Assembly (NCBI GenBank): GCA_946541275.1 | Contig: CAMNJH010000012.1 | Coordinates: 1 to 32,080 of the forward strand | Direction: 5' to 3' | DNA: 32,080 bases | DNA from: an uncultured Prevotellaceae bacterium | Lineage (GTDB): Bacteria > Bacteroidota > Bacteroidia > Bacteroidales > Bacteroidaceae | Shown here: positions 9,350 through 17,633 of the stretch, piece after piece | How the letters are laid out: each line of letters starts with the position of its first letter | Numbering within the stretch: position 1 is the stretch's first letter | Made by a program: the position numbers and the translations under genes | The notes under the pieces: model-generated | Databases searched by the model: none | The model's input: the letters and a program-made list of their open reading frames with translations, nothing else | Told to the model about the DNA's origin: nothing

Positions 9350-10375
9350 ATGCCCATGAACCGACTGTGCTACATATCACGCAACTATGCCAGCTTGAAG
9401 GGAGCCGGCAGCAAGGCCAAGACCGACAACGAGCAGACGCTCCGACAGATGGGAGCCGTCAACCTGGGGCTGCCCACCACCCACTATGACAACATGGTGC
9501 TCACCTTCCTACTCAACCTGGCAGGCGTGCTCCGTCTGGCTCTGACCGCCAGGCGCCATGACGTCATCGTGCTGCAGTACCCCGTGAAGAAGTACTTCAG
9601 CTTCCTCTGCCGCGCCGCCCATTGGCGGGGAGCCAAGGTTGTGACCATCGTTCACGACCTTACCGCCCTCCACCGCCACCGCGTCACCATCGAGAAGGAG
9701 ATAAGCCGGCTGATGCGCTCTGACCACGTCATCGCCTCCAACGAGGCCATGATGCACTGGCTGAAGGAGAACGGCCTCAGCCGCCCCATCACGCCATTGG
9801 GCCTGTTCGACTATCGCTCAGAAGCACGGCCCGCCCATCGGTCCACCACCCTCTCGCTGGTCTATGCTGGAGCACTCACGCCACGCAAGAACGCCTATCT
9901 GCCCCTGCTGGCCAGCAGCCCCATGGGCATCAAGCTCCACGTATACGGCAACTGCGATGCACTGCCCGGACTGCAGCAGGCCCCCCACGCCGTCTGCCAT
10001 CCCTTTGCTCCCGCCGACGAGTTCATCCGACAGGGCGAGGGCGACTTCGGACTGGTATGGGATGGCGACTCACTGGAGACTTGCCAAGGCGACTTCGGAC
10101 AGTACCTGCGCTACAACAGCCCCCACAAGGTGTCGTTCTACCTGCGAGCCGGCAAGCCCGTCGTCATCTGGCAGCAAGCCGCAGTGGCACCCATCATCGA
10201 GCGCGAGGGCATCGGCCTGCTCATCAGCTCCCTTGACCAGCTGCAGCAAACCCTGGAGCATCTCACCCCCCAACAGATGGCTGCCATGAACGAGAACGTC
10301 AGCCGCATCAGTGATAAGCTCAGCAAGGGCGGCTTCCTTCAGGAAGCATTGCAGAAGGTTCTGCCCACGCTTTAG
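9350..10375 (+). CDS. Glycosyltransferase, galactofuranosyltransferase-like
   Basis: 'DVIVLQYPVKKYFSFL', 'KVVTIVHDLTALHRHR', 'NSPHKVSFYLRAGKPVVIWQQAAVAPIIEREGIGLLI' typical of this family. Confidence 0.75.
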   Translation: MPMNRLCYISRNYASLKGAGSKAKTDNEQTLRQMGAVNLGLPTTHYDNMVLTFLLNLAGVLRLALTARRHDVIVLQYPVKKYFSFLCRAAHWRGAKVVTIVHDLTALHRHRVTIEKEISRLMRSDHVIASNEAMMHWLKENGLSRPITPLGLFDYRSEARPAHRSTTLSLVYAGALTPRKNAYLPLLASSPMGIKLHVYGNCDALPGLQQAPHAVCHPFAPADEFIRQGEGDFGLVWDGDSLETCQGDFGQYLRYNSPHKVSFYLRAGKPVVIWQQAAVAPIIEREGIGLLISSLDQLQQTLEHLTPQQMAAMNENVSRISDKLSKGGFLQEALQKVLPTL

Positions 10376-10424
10376 GCCCTTCAAATGACAAGAGCCTCAC
10401 GGCTCCACACGTAGTACGCGCGTT
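10361..10424. repeat. Direct repeat copy 1 (64 bp), includes last codons of the upstream GT gene
   Basis: ctgcccacgctttaggcccttcaaatgacaagagcctcacggctccacacgtagtacgcgcgtt; 62/64 identical to 12132-12195 by manual alignment; contains gagcc-tcac-ggctc hairpin. Confidence 0.95.
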
Positions 10425-10517
10425 TTGCACCCCTTTAACACCCTGGGTATACCTGCTGAAAATGAGAAATGAGGAATGAAAAATGAGAAAACATGGTACT
10501 CTTTGCTAATTATTTGT

Positions 10518-10525
10518 TAACTTTG
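10518..10525 (+). promoter_or_regulatory. Bacteroidetes -7 element (TAACTTTG) for the preA-like gene
   Basis: TAACTTTGC 62 nt upstream of ATG 10588; -33 TTTG not clear. Confidence 0.4.
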
Positions 10526-10587
10526 CAGACGAATAACTGATTGAACTTGATAAGCAAACGAAACAATAACTAAAAACTAAACTTGCT

Positions 10588-12093
10588 ATGAATAGGAATA
10601 GGCAAATGCATCTTCAGGAAGAAGCAGCACGGTGTCTGCTTTGCATGGATGCTCCATGCAGTCAAGTGTGTAGAACAGGTGACCCGGCACGAGCCATCAG
10701 AGCAATCCGCTTTGGCAACGAAAGCCTGGCAGGACAATGGCTTGTCGAGTGTACGGACGAGGATTTGGTAGCAGCTGAGAATGCCTGCATCCATTATGAC
10801 AGACCCATTCGTATCCTTGAACTGGCTCATTCAGTGTGTGCTGGGCCGACTGGTTCGGCATGTCATGAACTGGTTAAGACTGGCGGAACAGCCCCTTCGC
10901 TCGCCATCGACTTCTGCGGCATTCGTTGTGATAATCCTTTCTTCCTGGCTTCCTCTGCCGTCTGCACCAACTATGAAATGGTAGCGCGCGCCTTTGAAGC
11001 AGGATGGGCGGGGGTGTTCTACAAGACAATCTGTCTGCAGGAGATTCGCGAGGTGTCTCCCCGTTTTGATGCTGTCCAACAAGAAGGGCAGGCTGACTTC
11101 TACGCATTTCGCAATATGGAGCAGTTGAGTGAGAATCCCACAGAGATGGACTTCGACATCCTGCGCCGCCTGAAGCAGGACTACCCCACGAAGGTGGTTA
11201 TTGCCAGCATTATGGGACAGACAGAGGAAGAGTGGATTGAGCTGGCCAAGATGGCAGAGACGGCTGGAGTAGATGCCATCGAACTGAACTTCTCATGTCC
11301 ACAGATGCGACTCACAGGCATGGGCAGCGACGTGGGACAGAACCCTGAACTGGTGATGTTCTACACGGCATACGTGAAACGCTCAGTCTCCATTCCCGTC
11401 ATTCCCAAGATGACACCCAACATCACGCAAATCAACCAACCAGCCATTGCTGCCTACTTTGCCGATGCCGACGCCATTTCAGCCATCAACACCATCAAGA
11501 GCGTCACCATGGGCGACAGAGCCCGCGTCTCGGGCCATAAGACCATCTCAGGTCTCTCGGGCCGTGCTGTCCGTCCTATCGCACTCCGCCATATTTTGGA
11601 AATGGCACAGAGTCCCATGCTCAGTGGTACGCTTGGCAGGACAATGGAACTCAGCGGCATCGGTGGAATTGAGACTTGGCGTGACGCACTGGAGTTCATT
11701 CAGCTTGGCTGCCGCAATGTGCAGGTATGCACAGCTGTGATGCAGTACGGCTACCGCATCATTGACGACCTCATCCTGGGTCTGCAGAACTATCTTGCAG
11801 AATGTGGCATCATCGACTTGGCAGACATCGTGGGTGAGGAACTGCCGAACTTCGTGACACCCACCGACTTGGACCGCGAGACCATTGTTTATCCCAAGAT
11901 AGACACTAACAAGTGCATGGGCTGCGGGCGCTGCTACGTCTCTTGCATGGACGGCGGCCACCAGGCCATTGTCTTCGATGCAGCCACTCGCCAGCCCCGC
12001 ATCATGGGCACCAAGTGCGTCGGCTGTCACCTCTGCCGTCTCGTCTGTCCCACAGGAGCCATCGGAACCACAAAACGCATTCCCAAGAAGTAG
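10588..12093 (+). CDS. preA: NAD-dependent dihydropyrimidine dehydrogenase PreA-like: N-terminal Fer4_20-like Cys-rich domain + DHOD barrel + C-terminal 2x[4Fe-4S]
   Basis: N-term 'RCLLCMDAPCSQVC'; DHOD-like core 'VDAIELNFSCPQM...IPVIPKMTPN...ISGLSGRAVRPIALRHI'; C-term 'NKCMGCGRCYVSCMDGGHQAI' and 'TKCVGCHLCRLVCPTGAI'. Confidence 0.88.
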   Translation: MNRNRQMHLQEEAARCLLCMDAPCSQVCRTGDPARAIRAIRFGNESLAGQWLVECTDEDLVAAENACIHYDRPIRILELAHSVCAGPTGSACHELVKTGGTAPSLAIDFCGIRCDNPFFLASSAVCTNYEMVARAFEAGWAGVFYKTICLQEIREVSPRFDAVQQEGQADFYAFRNMEQLSENPTEMDFDILRRLKQDYPTKVVIASIMGQTEEEWIELAKMAETAGVDAIELNFSCPQMRLTGMGSDVGQNPELVMFYTAYVKRSVSIPVIPKMTPNITQINQPAIAAYFADADAISAINTIKSVTMGDRARVSGHKTISGLSGRAVRPIALRHILEMAQSPMLSGTLGRTMELSGIGGIETWRDALEFIQLGCRNVQVCTAVMQYGYRIIDDLILGLQNYLAECGIIDLADIVGEELPNFVTPTDLDRETIVYPKIDTNKCMGCGRCYVSCMDGGHQAIVFDAATRQPRIMGTKCVGCHLCRLVCPTGAIGTTKRIPKK

Positions 12094-12131
12094 CATTTGT
12101 TACCTTTCACTCGTCTGTAGAGTTCTTAGTA

Positions 12132-12195
12132 CTGCCCACGCTTTAGGCCCTTCAACTGACAAGAGCCTCACGGCTCCACACGTCGTACGCGCGTT
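12132..12195. repeat. Direct repeat copy 2 (64 bp), retains ...CTGCCCACGCTTTAG from the GT 3' end
   Basis: ctgcccacgctttaggcccttcaactgacaagagcctcacggctccacacgtcgtacgcgcgtt; 2 mismatches to 10361-10424. Confidence 0.95.
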
Positions 12196-12218
12196 CATTT
12201 TAAAACTTAAAACGCGCG
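12188..12218. terminator. Candidate hairpin between convergent preA and kinase genes
   Basis: CGCGCGTT (12188-12195) / AACGCGCG (12211-12218) around an AT-rich loop; no clear U-run. Confidence 0.35.
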
Positions 12219-12257
12219 CATGAGGGATGCCTGGGGTATACAAGCGGTTCTTCAGGG

Positions 12258-13004
12258 TTACAGGTGGAAGCGTCTGTTTTCAAAGCGCTCCAGAAGCTGG
12301 AGCGCCTGGCTGGCAGTTTCATCAGGGTTCCATCCGCGCAGACGGGCATAGCGACGGACGAGGTCTTCATAGAGGTCACGGCGATGGGTGAGGCGGACCA
12401 TGTTCTGCAGGCATTCAGCTGGGGCAGGCATCCCAGCGGTGAAGTGCGAGCGGTTGGTGTCTATCATGATGAAGTGGCGGTCATCGGTTCCCTCATCAGT
12501 GAACGGTGAGGGCGTGGGAGCAAGAAGGAAATTGGACAGGTTCAAATCGCCATGGAGCACTCCGCGACTGTGCATGCGCACCACCTGGCGCGCCACAGCC
12601 TCGGCCAAGTCGGGGGGATAGTCGTGAACCTCGCGCAGCAGCAGCGATGTCTCGGTGCCCAGCACCTCGAGGCTGACAAAATAACCGGTGGTGAAAAGAC
12701 CGTGGTGGCGCTGCTCCATGTAGGCTACGGGCTGGGGTGTGTCGATGCCGCGCTGGAGGAACTCGGAAGCGAAGCGGAAGGCTCGCTCGGCCTTGGTCTT
12801 CCGGAAGAAGGTGTAGACGACCTGCTGCACCAGGTTGACACGTTTGAATCGCTTCACCATCATAGGCTGCCCACCCATGATAAAGCGCACCACGCGGTTG
12901 CGGCTGTTGTAGACGGTCTGGCCCTGGCCCTCTTCCATCATCTGGGGCAGGCGGCCTATCTCAGCAGCAAGATGCTGAAAGCGCTGGTCAACAACTATCT
13001 TCAT
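12258..13004 (-). CDS. Kdo/WaaP-family lipopolysaccharide kinase-like protein
   Basis: 'MVKRFKRVNLVQQVVYTFFRKTKAERAFRFASEFLQRGIDTPQPVAYME' and catalytic 'MHSRGVLHGDLNLSNFLL...IMIDTNRSHF'. Confidence 0.85.
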   Translation of the reverse strand: MKIVVDQRFQHLAAEIGRLPQMMEEGQGQTVYNSRNRVVRFIMGGQPMMVKRFKRVNLVQQVVYTFFRKTKAERAFRFASEFLQRGIDTPQPVAYMEQRHHGLFTTGYFVSLEVLGTETSLLLREVHDYPPDLAEAVARQVVRMHSRGVLHGDLNLSNFLLAPTPSPFTDEGTDDRHFIMIDTNRSHFTAGMPAPAECLQNMVRLTHRRDLYEDLVRRYARLRGWNPDETASQALQLLERFENRRFHL

Positions 13005-13906
13005 TCTTTTCCGAATAGCTTTCGCAATTGTTTCTGACGATAGAGGCGGCGGGCCTGGGGCAGCAGCTCTGTGTAACTGCGATGGACATCGAAGAGCATG
13101 TCGTCGTGGGCGGTGCCCGTCTGAAGGGGCGTCATGTTGTCATCGCCATAGACGGAACGCAGAAAGAGGTCGTAGTTTCCAGGTGCGGGCACCTCAATGT
13201 CCTCAAAGGGTAACATCACCGTGTGGTCGAAGATGTGCTTGTCAAGCAGGAAGTCATAGCCGCTGAAGCTGATTTCAGCCACCTGGCTGCACTGCTCCAC
13301 TTGGGTGGCTAGCAGCACGTTGTCCACCTCGCGGAAGATGTTCTGCCAGCCATGGCGCCACACCTGCCAGCGGCATTTCCACTTTCTGAACACAAGGCCA
13401 AATCGACCGGAAAGCAGGATAGGCGTATCGTAGGCATGGAGGAAGCGCGTAATCTTCCTGATTCGGCGTATGACGTAGCTACGCTGCTCAGCATCCTCAG
13501 GAACGGCATCGAGGGGGAAGATGTCGATGAAGATGCCTTGGTTGAAGGGGCGGTGGGAATCGAAGGGACGTATAGCTGCCGTCATGCTGTTGCGCAGCTG
13601 GGCATGCCCATGATAATAATGTTTGTCAGTGTAGGCTGTCTGCAGGAAATATGGATGCTGGAAAGCATTGGGGCCCAGTTGCAGCAGGCGGTCGTAGTCC
13701 TGGCACATCATGACCACGTCGAGGTCGTTGTCCCAGGGGATGAAGCCCTTGTGGCGTACGGCCCCGAGCAGTGTACCGTCTGCCATCCAACAGCGCAGCC
13801 CGTGCAGGCGGCACACCTCCAGCAGACGATGCAGCAGGTCGACCTCAATGTGCCATACTTCCTTCAGTTGTTCCATGTTTTCTATAGGGCCTATTAAAGT
13901 CAACAT
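13001..13906 (-). CDS. LicD-family phosphotransferase (copy B)
   Basis: 'WMADGTLLGAVRHKGFIPWDNDLDVVMMCQDYDRLL...IFIDIFPLDAVPE' LicD signature; start may be 13876 (MEQLKEVW). Confidence 0.9.
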   Translation of the reverse strand: MLTLIGPIENMEQLKEVWHIEVDLLHRLLEVCRLHGLRCWMADGTLLGAVRHKGFIPWDNDLDVVMMCQDYDRLLQLGPNAFQHPYFLQTAYTDKHYYHGHAQLRNSMTAAIRPFDSHRPFNQGIFIDIFPLDAVPEDAEQRSYVIRRIRKITRFLHAYDTPILLSGRFGLVFRKWKCRWQVWRHGWQNIFREVDNVLLATQVEQCSQVAEISFSGYDFLLDKHIFDHTVMLPFEDIEVPAPGNYDLFLRSVYGDDNMTPLQTGTAHDDMLFDVHRSYTELLPQARRLYRQKQLRKLFGKE

Positions 13907-14678
13907 AGTGGAAGCAGTGCTGCCGCTGCCCCTGCTGGGAGGGCGGCGTCATGTAGTCGCCATACATGTGGGTGAGATAAGCATCGGCATGCTCCACGCC
14001 CAGCACCTGATGGCCCTCGAACACGACGGGCGTAGGCCGGCCCACTACCTGCTTGTCAATCACTCCGTGGAAGCCGTCATCAAAGACGCATACCTTCTGG
14101 CTCGTGTCGAAGGGGTATTTGCACAGCAGACGGCGGGTGGCGCGCTGCAGGCGTTGCTGGCCCATGACCTTCCGGCACAGCAGCGGCAGCCAGCTGGAGG
14201 GGCCGTGGCCATGGCGATAGGGGTCGCGGTAGGCCATATAGACCAGCTTCTTCAGCACGTCGTAGCGCACCAAGTGCCAGCGGCGCAGCAAGGCGCTGGA
14301 GGGCACGCCGTCGATGGGAAAGACATCGATGTAGAGACCGCCGAGGTAAGGCAGGTGTGGGCGCTCGATGAGGGTGGTGCTGGCATCCTGCACCTTTCCG
14401 AAGGGCAGCGGATAGGTGGGGTCGGTCTCGAAAGCCACGAACTCATAGGGCCGGGGCAGCCACTCATTGGCATGGGCGATGAAGGTCTCATAGTCGGGGC
14501 GCGGCATGGCAATGTCGAGGTCATCGTCCCAGGGGATGAAGCCTTGATGGCGGACGGCACCCAGCATGGTGCCATCATAAATATAATAATGTAAGGAGTG
14601 CTCACGGCAGACCTTGTCGACAGCCAGCAGGTTGCCAAGGATGCGCAGTTGCAGGGTCCTTACATCGTATTCAATCAT
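13845..14678 (-). CDS. LicD-family phosphotransferase (copy A)
   Basis: 'YYIYDGTMLGAVRHQGFIPWDDDLDIAMPRPDYETF...LYIDVFPIDGVPS'; start assigned at MIEYDVRTLQ, overlapping the PhnW stop. Confidence 0.92.
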   Translation of the reverse strand: MIEYDVRTLQLRILGNLLAVDKVCREHSLHYYIYDGTMLGAVRHQGFIPWDDDLDIAMPRPDYETFIAHANEWLPRPYEFVAFETDPTYPLPFGKVQDASTTLIERPHLPYLGGLYIDVFPIDGVPSSALLRRWHLVRYDVLKKLVYMAYRDPYRHGHGPSSWLPLLCRKVMGQQRLQRATRRLLCKYPFDTSQKVCVFDDGFHGVIDKQVVGRPTPVVFEGHQVLGVEHADAYLTHMYGDYMTPPSQQGQRQHCFHYVDFNRPYRKHGTTEGSMAH

Positions 14679-15801
14679 GATAGCGGGCGGGAATGCTGAT
14701 GTTGAACTCGGCGAAGGCCCGGCGCAGCACGCGGAAGAAGGCCTCGATGTCGTCGGCATCGATGGTGCCGAGGGCGCAGAGGCGGAATGTGTTCGTGGTG
14801 GAAATCTTACCAGGATAGATAGTGAAGCCGTGCTCGTAGCAATAGTCGTGCACCCGCTCGAAGCTCCAGTTAGGGTCGTCGGGATAAAGAACGCTGGCCA
14901 CAAGCCCCGACTGTATGTCACGACGTATGACCTCGCGCAGTCCCATGGCGGCCAGTCCCTCGTGGATGGCATCGATGACGCGGTGATGGCGGGCGAATTT
15001 GGCCTCCTCACCCACCTCGAAGTACTCCTTCAGCGCCTGTATGGTAGCATAGATGGTCTGCACGGGCGGCGTGAAGTGCATCTCGCCAGTACGCTCAAAG
15101 AAGTCGTACTGCAGGAAGAGGTTGCAGTAGTAGGAGCGCTTGGGGTAGTCCTTGGAGCGCCGTATGATTTCCTCGTTGCCAATGATGAACGACAGGCCTG
15201 CCATGGCCATCAGGCCCTTCTGGGCGGAGGCCATGCAGAAGTCGACATTGTCCTGCTCGATGTCGAAGGGAATCATGCCGAGCGACGAGGTGGTGTCGAC
15301 CACGAACACGGCGCCGTGCTCATGGGCCAAGGCGCCTATCTCACGGATGGGGTTGAGGATGCCCGTGCCCGTCTCGTGATGGGTGGTGTAGACGAGGGCG
15401 ATGTCGGGGTTCTCGTCGAGCGTCTGCTTCACGGCGTCAAGGTCAGGCTGTTCGAAGACCGACGAGCGCAGGTCGATGTGTGGCAGGCCGTAGTACTGGC
15501 ATATTTCCACGGCGCGCGAGCTATAGGCGCCGTTGTTCACCACTAGCACGCGCTTGCCGGCGGGCAGGAGCGAGTTGAGGCAGATGTCAATGTTGATGGT
15601 GCCACTGCCGCAGAACAGCACGGAGGTGTACTTCTCCTGGGGGGCATGGGCCACGCGCAGCAGGTCGGCGCGCAGGCTTTTCATCATGCCTGCAAATTCT
15701 TTCTCACGCGGGCAGATGTCGGGCACCACCTGGGCCAGTTTTACGGTATCGGTAGTTGTGGCGGGTCCTGGGTTCAGCAGGACGTTTCTCTTTATTTTCA
15801 T
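14671..15801 (-). CDS. phnW: 2-aminoethylphosphonate:pyruvate aminotransferase (PhnW/AEPT)
   Basis: 'LLNPGPATTTDTVKLAQVVPDICPREKEF', 'VVDTTSSLGMIPFDIEQDNVDFCMASAQKGLMAMAGLSFIIG' (PLP lysine), 'IYPGKISTTNTFRLCALGTIDADDI'. Confidence 0.92.
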   Translation of the reverse strand: MKIKRNVLLNPGPATTTDTVKLAQVVPDICPREKEFAGMMKSLRADLLRVAHAPQEKYTSVLFCGSGTINIDICLNSLLPAGKRVLVVNNGAYSSRAVEICQYYGLPHIDLRSSVFEQPDLDAVKQTLDENPDIALVYTTHHETGTGILNPIREIGALAHEHGAVFVVDTTSSLGMIPFDIEQDNVDFCMASAQKGLMAMAGLSFIIGNEEIIRRSKDYPKRSYYCNLFLQYDFFERTGEMHFTPPVQTIYATIQALKEYFEVGEEAKFARHHRVIDAIHEGLAAMGLREVIRRDIQSGLVASVLYPDDPNWSFERVHDYCYEHGFTIYPGKISTTNTFRLCALGTIDADDIEAFFRVLRRAFAEFNISIPARYHD

Positions 15802-17633
15802 AGGAAAGGAATAATATGTTCTTCTGCAAAACGCAAATCGTCAATGTCATCAATCTCGTACCACTTCAGGCCTTCCTCACAGAGAACGTAGACGGGCGAG
15901 ACCTCACGCGACATGCTGAGCAGCTCGTACTCGTAGCCCAGCTTCGGCTGGTGGGCCACCTTGCGGGCATAGTCGGCGCACATTTTCTGATAGAAAGCAT
16001 TCGAGAGCTTGTGGATGCCGACGAGCTCGCCGCTGGCGTTCACCTCGTCCTTGTTCACGGAGCAGTTGGTAAGCACGCCGTCGGCACTGCGCTCCACGTA
16101 ATACTGGTCCTGGAACTTCGTGACGGGCGTGATGAGCATCACGTCGGGCTGCTGACAGTCCTGCAATGCCGTGATGGCGCGACGCTCGAACACGAGGTCG
16201 CTCTCGAGGAGCAGGAAGTCGTCGCTGCCGATGATGTCACGGCAGTTGTAGAGTGTGTACATGCTGTTGGTCTCGGCATAGCGCGGACTGAAGCAGCACT
16301 CTATCTGGGGAAATTTGGCGGCCAGCTCCTCGTAGGCCTCACGCAGATAGCCCGTGCCGATGATGATGCGCCGGATGCCGCAGTCGAGCAGCGTCTCGAT
16401 GCTGCGCACCACCATGGCCTTGCCGCCGGCCTCTATGAAGCCCTTGGGGCGCTCCTCGGTCATTGTGCCGAAGCGCGTGCCCATGCCGGCAGCCATGATG
16501 ACGGCGGTCTTGGGGTGAGAGGTCTTCAACAGGCCGTTCATGAAGGCGTCCTTGTTCTCAATGGGCGTGGTGGTGGGGCGGCCCAGGTCGTCGCGTGAGT
16601 TGATGGCCACTCGCAACTCCAGGAACACGGGGCCGTCCAGATGCTCCAGCTGCTGAAGTGCGCCTACCATCTCGTCGGCGGTGGTGGCAGTGAGCACATG
16701 GCGATAGCCGCTTGCCCTGGCCATGCCGACGGCGTCAAGACGGAAACCGATGGTGGGCTGTCCGCCAACGCTCTCGTGGGCACCGTTATTGAACAGGATG
16801 TGGAAGAAATTGCGAGGTTGCATGGAGGCATTGATACCCAAAGCACCGGCGTGCATGATGAAAGCGCCGTCGCCATCGAAGCAGAACACGCGACGTGCTG
16901 GCTGCTCCAGGGCGATGCCCAAGGCGATGCTGGAGCTGTGACCCATTGACCCCACGGTGAGGAAGTCGTGGCCGTGGCCTTCATGGCGGGCCTCACGCAG
17001 CTCAAAGAGCTCCCGCGACAACTTCCCCGTAGTGGAAACAATCACATCGTCCTGGCGCATGTGCTCTACCACCAGTTTCAAGGCGTCCTCGCGGCTCAGC
17101 GGATTGTCGTTATGGCTGGCATTCCTCAGCTTGTAGGAGCCGAAGGTGCCCTTTCGGATAACCAGCGCCGTGGGGGCCTTCCGCTGCATGGCCAACTGCA
17201 CCATGGCGCCTATCTGGGCTGTGTTCTCCAATATCTGGTAAGGAATCTGCATGGCATCGAGCAAAGCCAGCGTCACCTCGCCCTGCTTGACATGTTGCGG
17301 CTCGTCGTGCACGCCAGGTTCGCCACGCCAGCCAATTATGAGCACCATGGGAATGCTGTACACTTTCTCGTCGGCCAGCGACAGCAGTGGATTGACCGTG
17401 TTTCCCAGACCAGAGTTCTGCATGTAGACCAAAGCGGGATGGCCCGTGGCCAGATAGTGACCGGCGGCTATGCCCACGGCGTTGCCCTCGTTGGCTGCAA
17501 TGATGTGGTGCTGCTTGTCGGCGGTATCAGTGACGTATGCGCAGAAATTCTTCAGCAGTGAGTCGGGCACGCCGGTGAACATGTCCACACCGTTTTCTAT
17601 CAGGGCATCGTATGTTTCTTTTACCTCAATCAT
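15798..17633 (-). CDS. Bifunctional phosphonopyruvate decarboxylase (N-term) + LicC/PntC-like CTP:phosphonate nucleotidyltransferase (C-term)
   Basis: Ppd half: 'NAVGIAAGHYLATGHPALVYMQNSGLGNTVNPLLSLA', 'DGDGAFIMHAGALG', 'LFNNGAHESVGGQPT'; NTase half from ~residue 373 (~16516): 'AVIMAAGMGTRFGTMTEERPKGFIEAGGKAMV...AETNSMYTLYNCRDII...LLLESDLVFE...WYEIDDIDDLRFAEE'; start reassigned to 17633 (MIEVKE). Confidence 0.93.
   Translation of the reverse strand: MIEVKETYDALIENGVDMFTGVPDSLLKNFCAYVTDTADKQHHIIAANEGNAVGIAAGHYLATGHPALVYMQNSGLGNTVNPLLSLADEKVYSIPMVLIIGWRGEPGVHDEPQHVKQGEVTLALLDAMQIPYQILENTAQIGAMVQLAMQRKAPTALVIRKGTFGSYKLRNASHNDNPLSREDALKLVVEHMRQDDVIVSTTGKLSRELFELREARHEGHGHDFLTVGSMGHSSSIALGIALEQPARRVFCFDGDGAFIMHAGALGINASMQPRNFFHILFNNGAHESVGGQPTIGFRLDAVGMARASGYRHVLTATTADEMVGALQQLEHLDGPVFLELRVAINSRDDLGRPTTTPIENKDAFMNGLLKTSHPKTAVIMAAGMGTRFGTMTEERPKGFIEAGGKAMVVRSIETLLDCGIRRIIIGTGYLREAYEELAAKFPQIECCFSPRYAETNSMYTLYNCRDIIGSDDFLLLESDLVFERRAITALQDCQQPDVMLITPVTKFQDQYYVERSADGVLTNCSVNKDEVNASGELVGIHKLSNAFYQKMCADYARKVAHQPKLGYEYELLSMSREVSPVYVLCEEGLKWYEIDDIDDLRFAEEHIIPFL

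Noticed and set aside
10361-12195. Calling the preA segment a transposon or integron cassette
   Set aside because: No transposase/integrase, terminal inverted repeats or recognised attC structure; only the direct repeat is supported.
14614-16598. Long plus-strand ORFs (310 and 260 aa) opposite PhnW and Ppd-NTase
   Set aside because: Mirror-frame shadows of conserved genes with low-complexity His/Val/Gly-rich translation.
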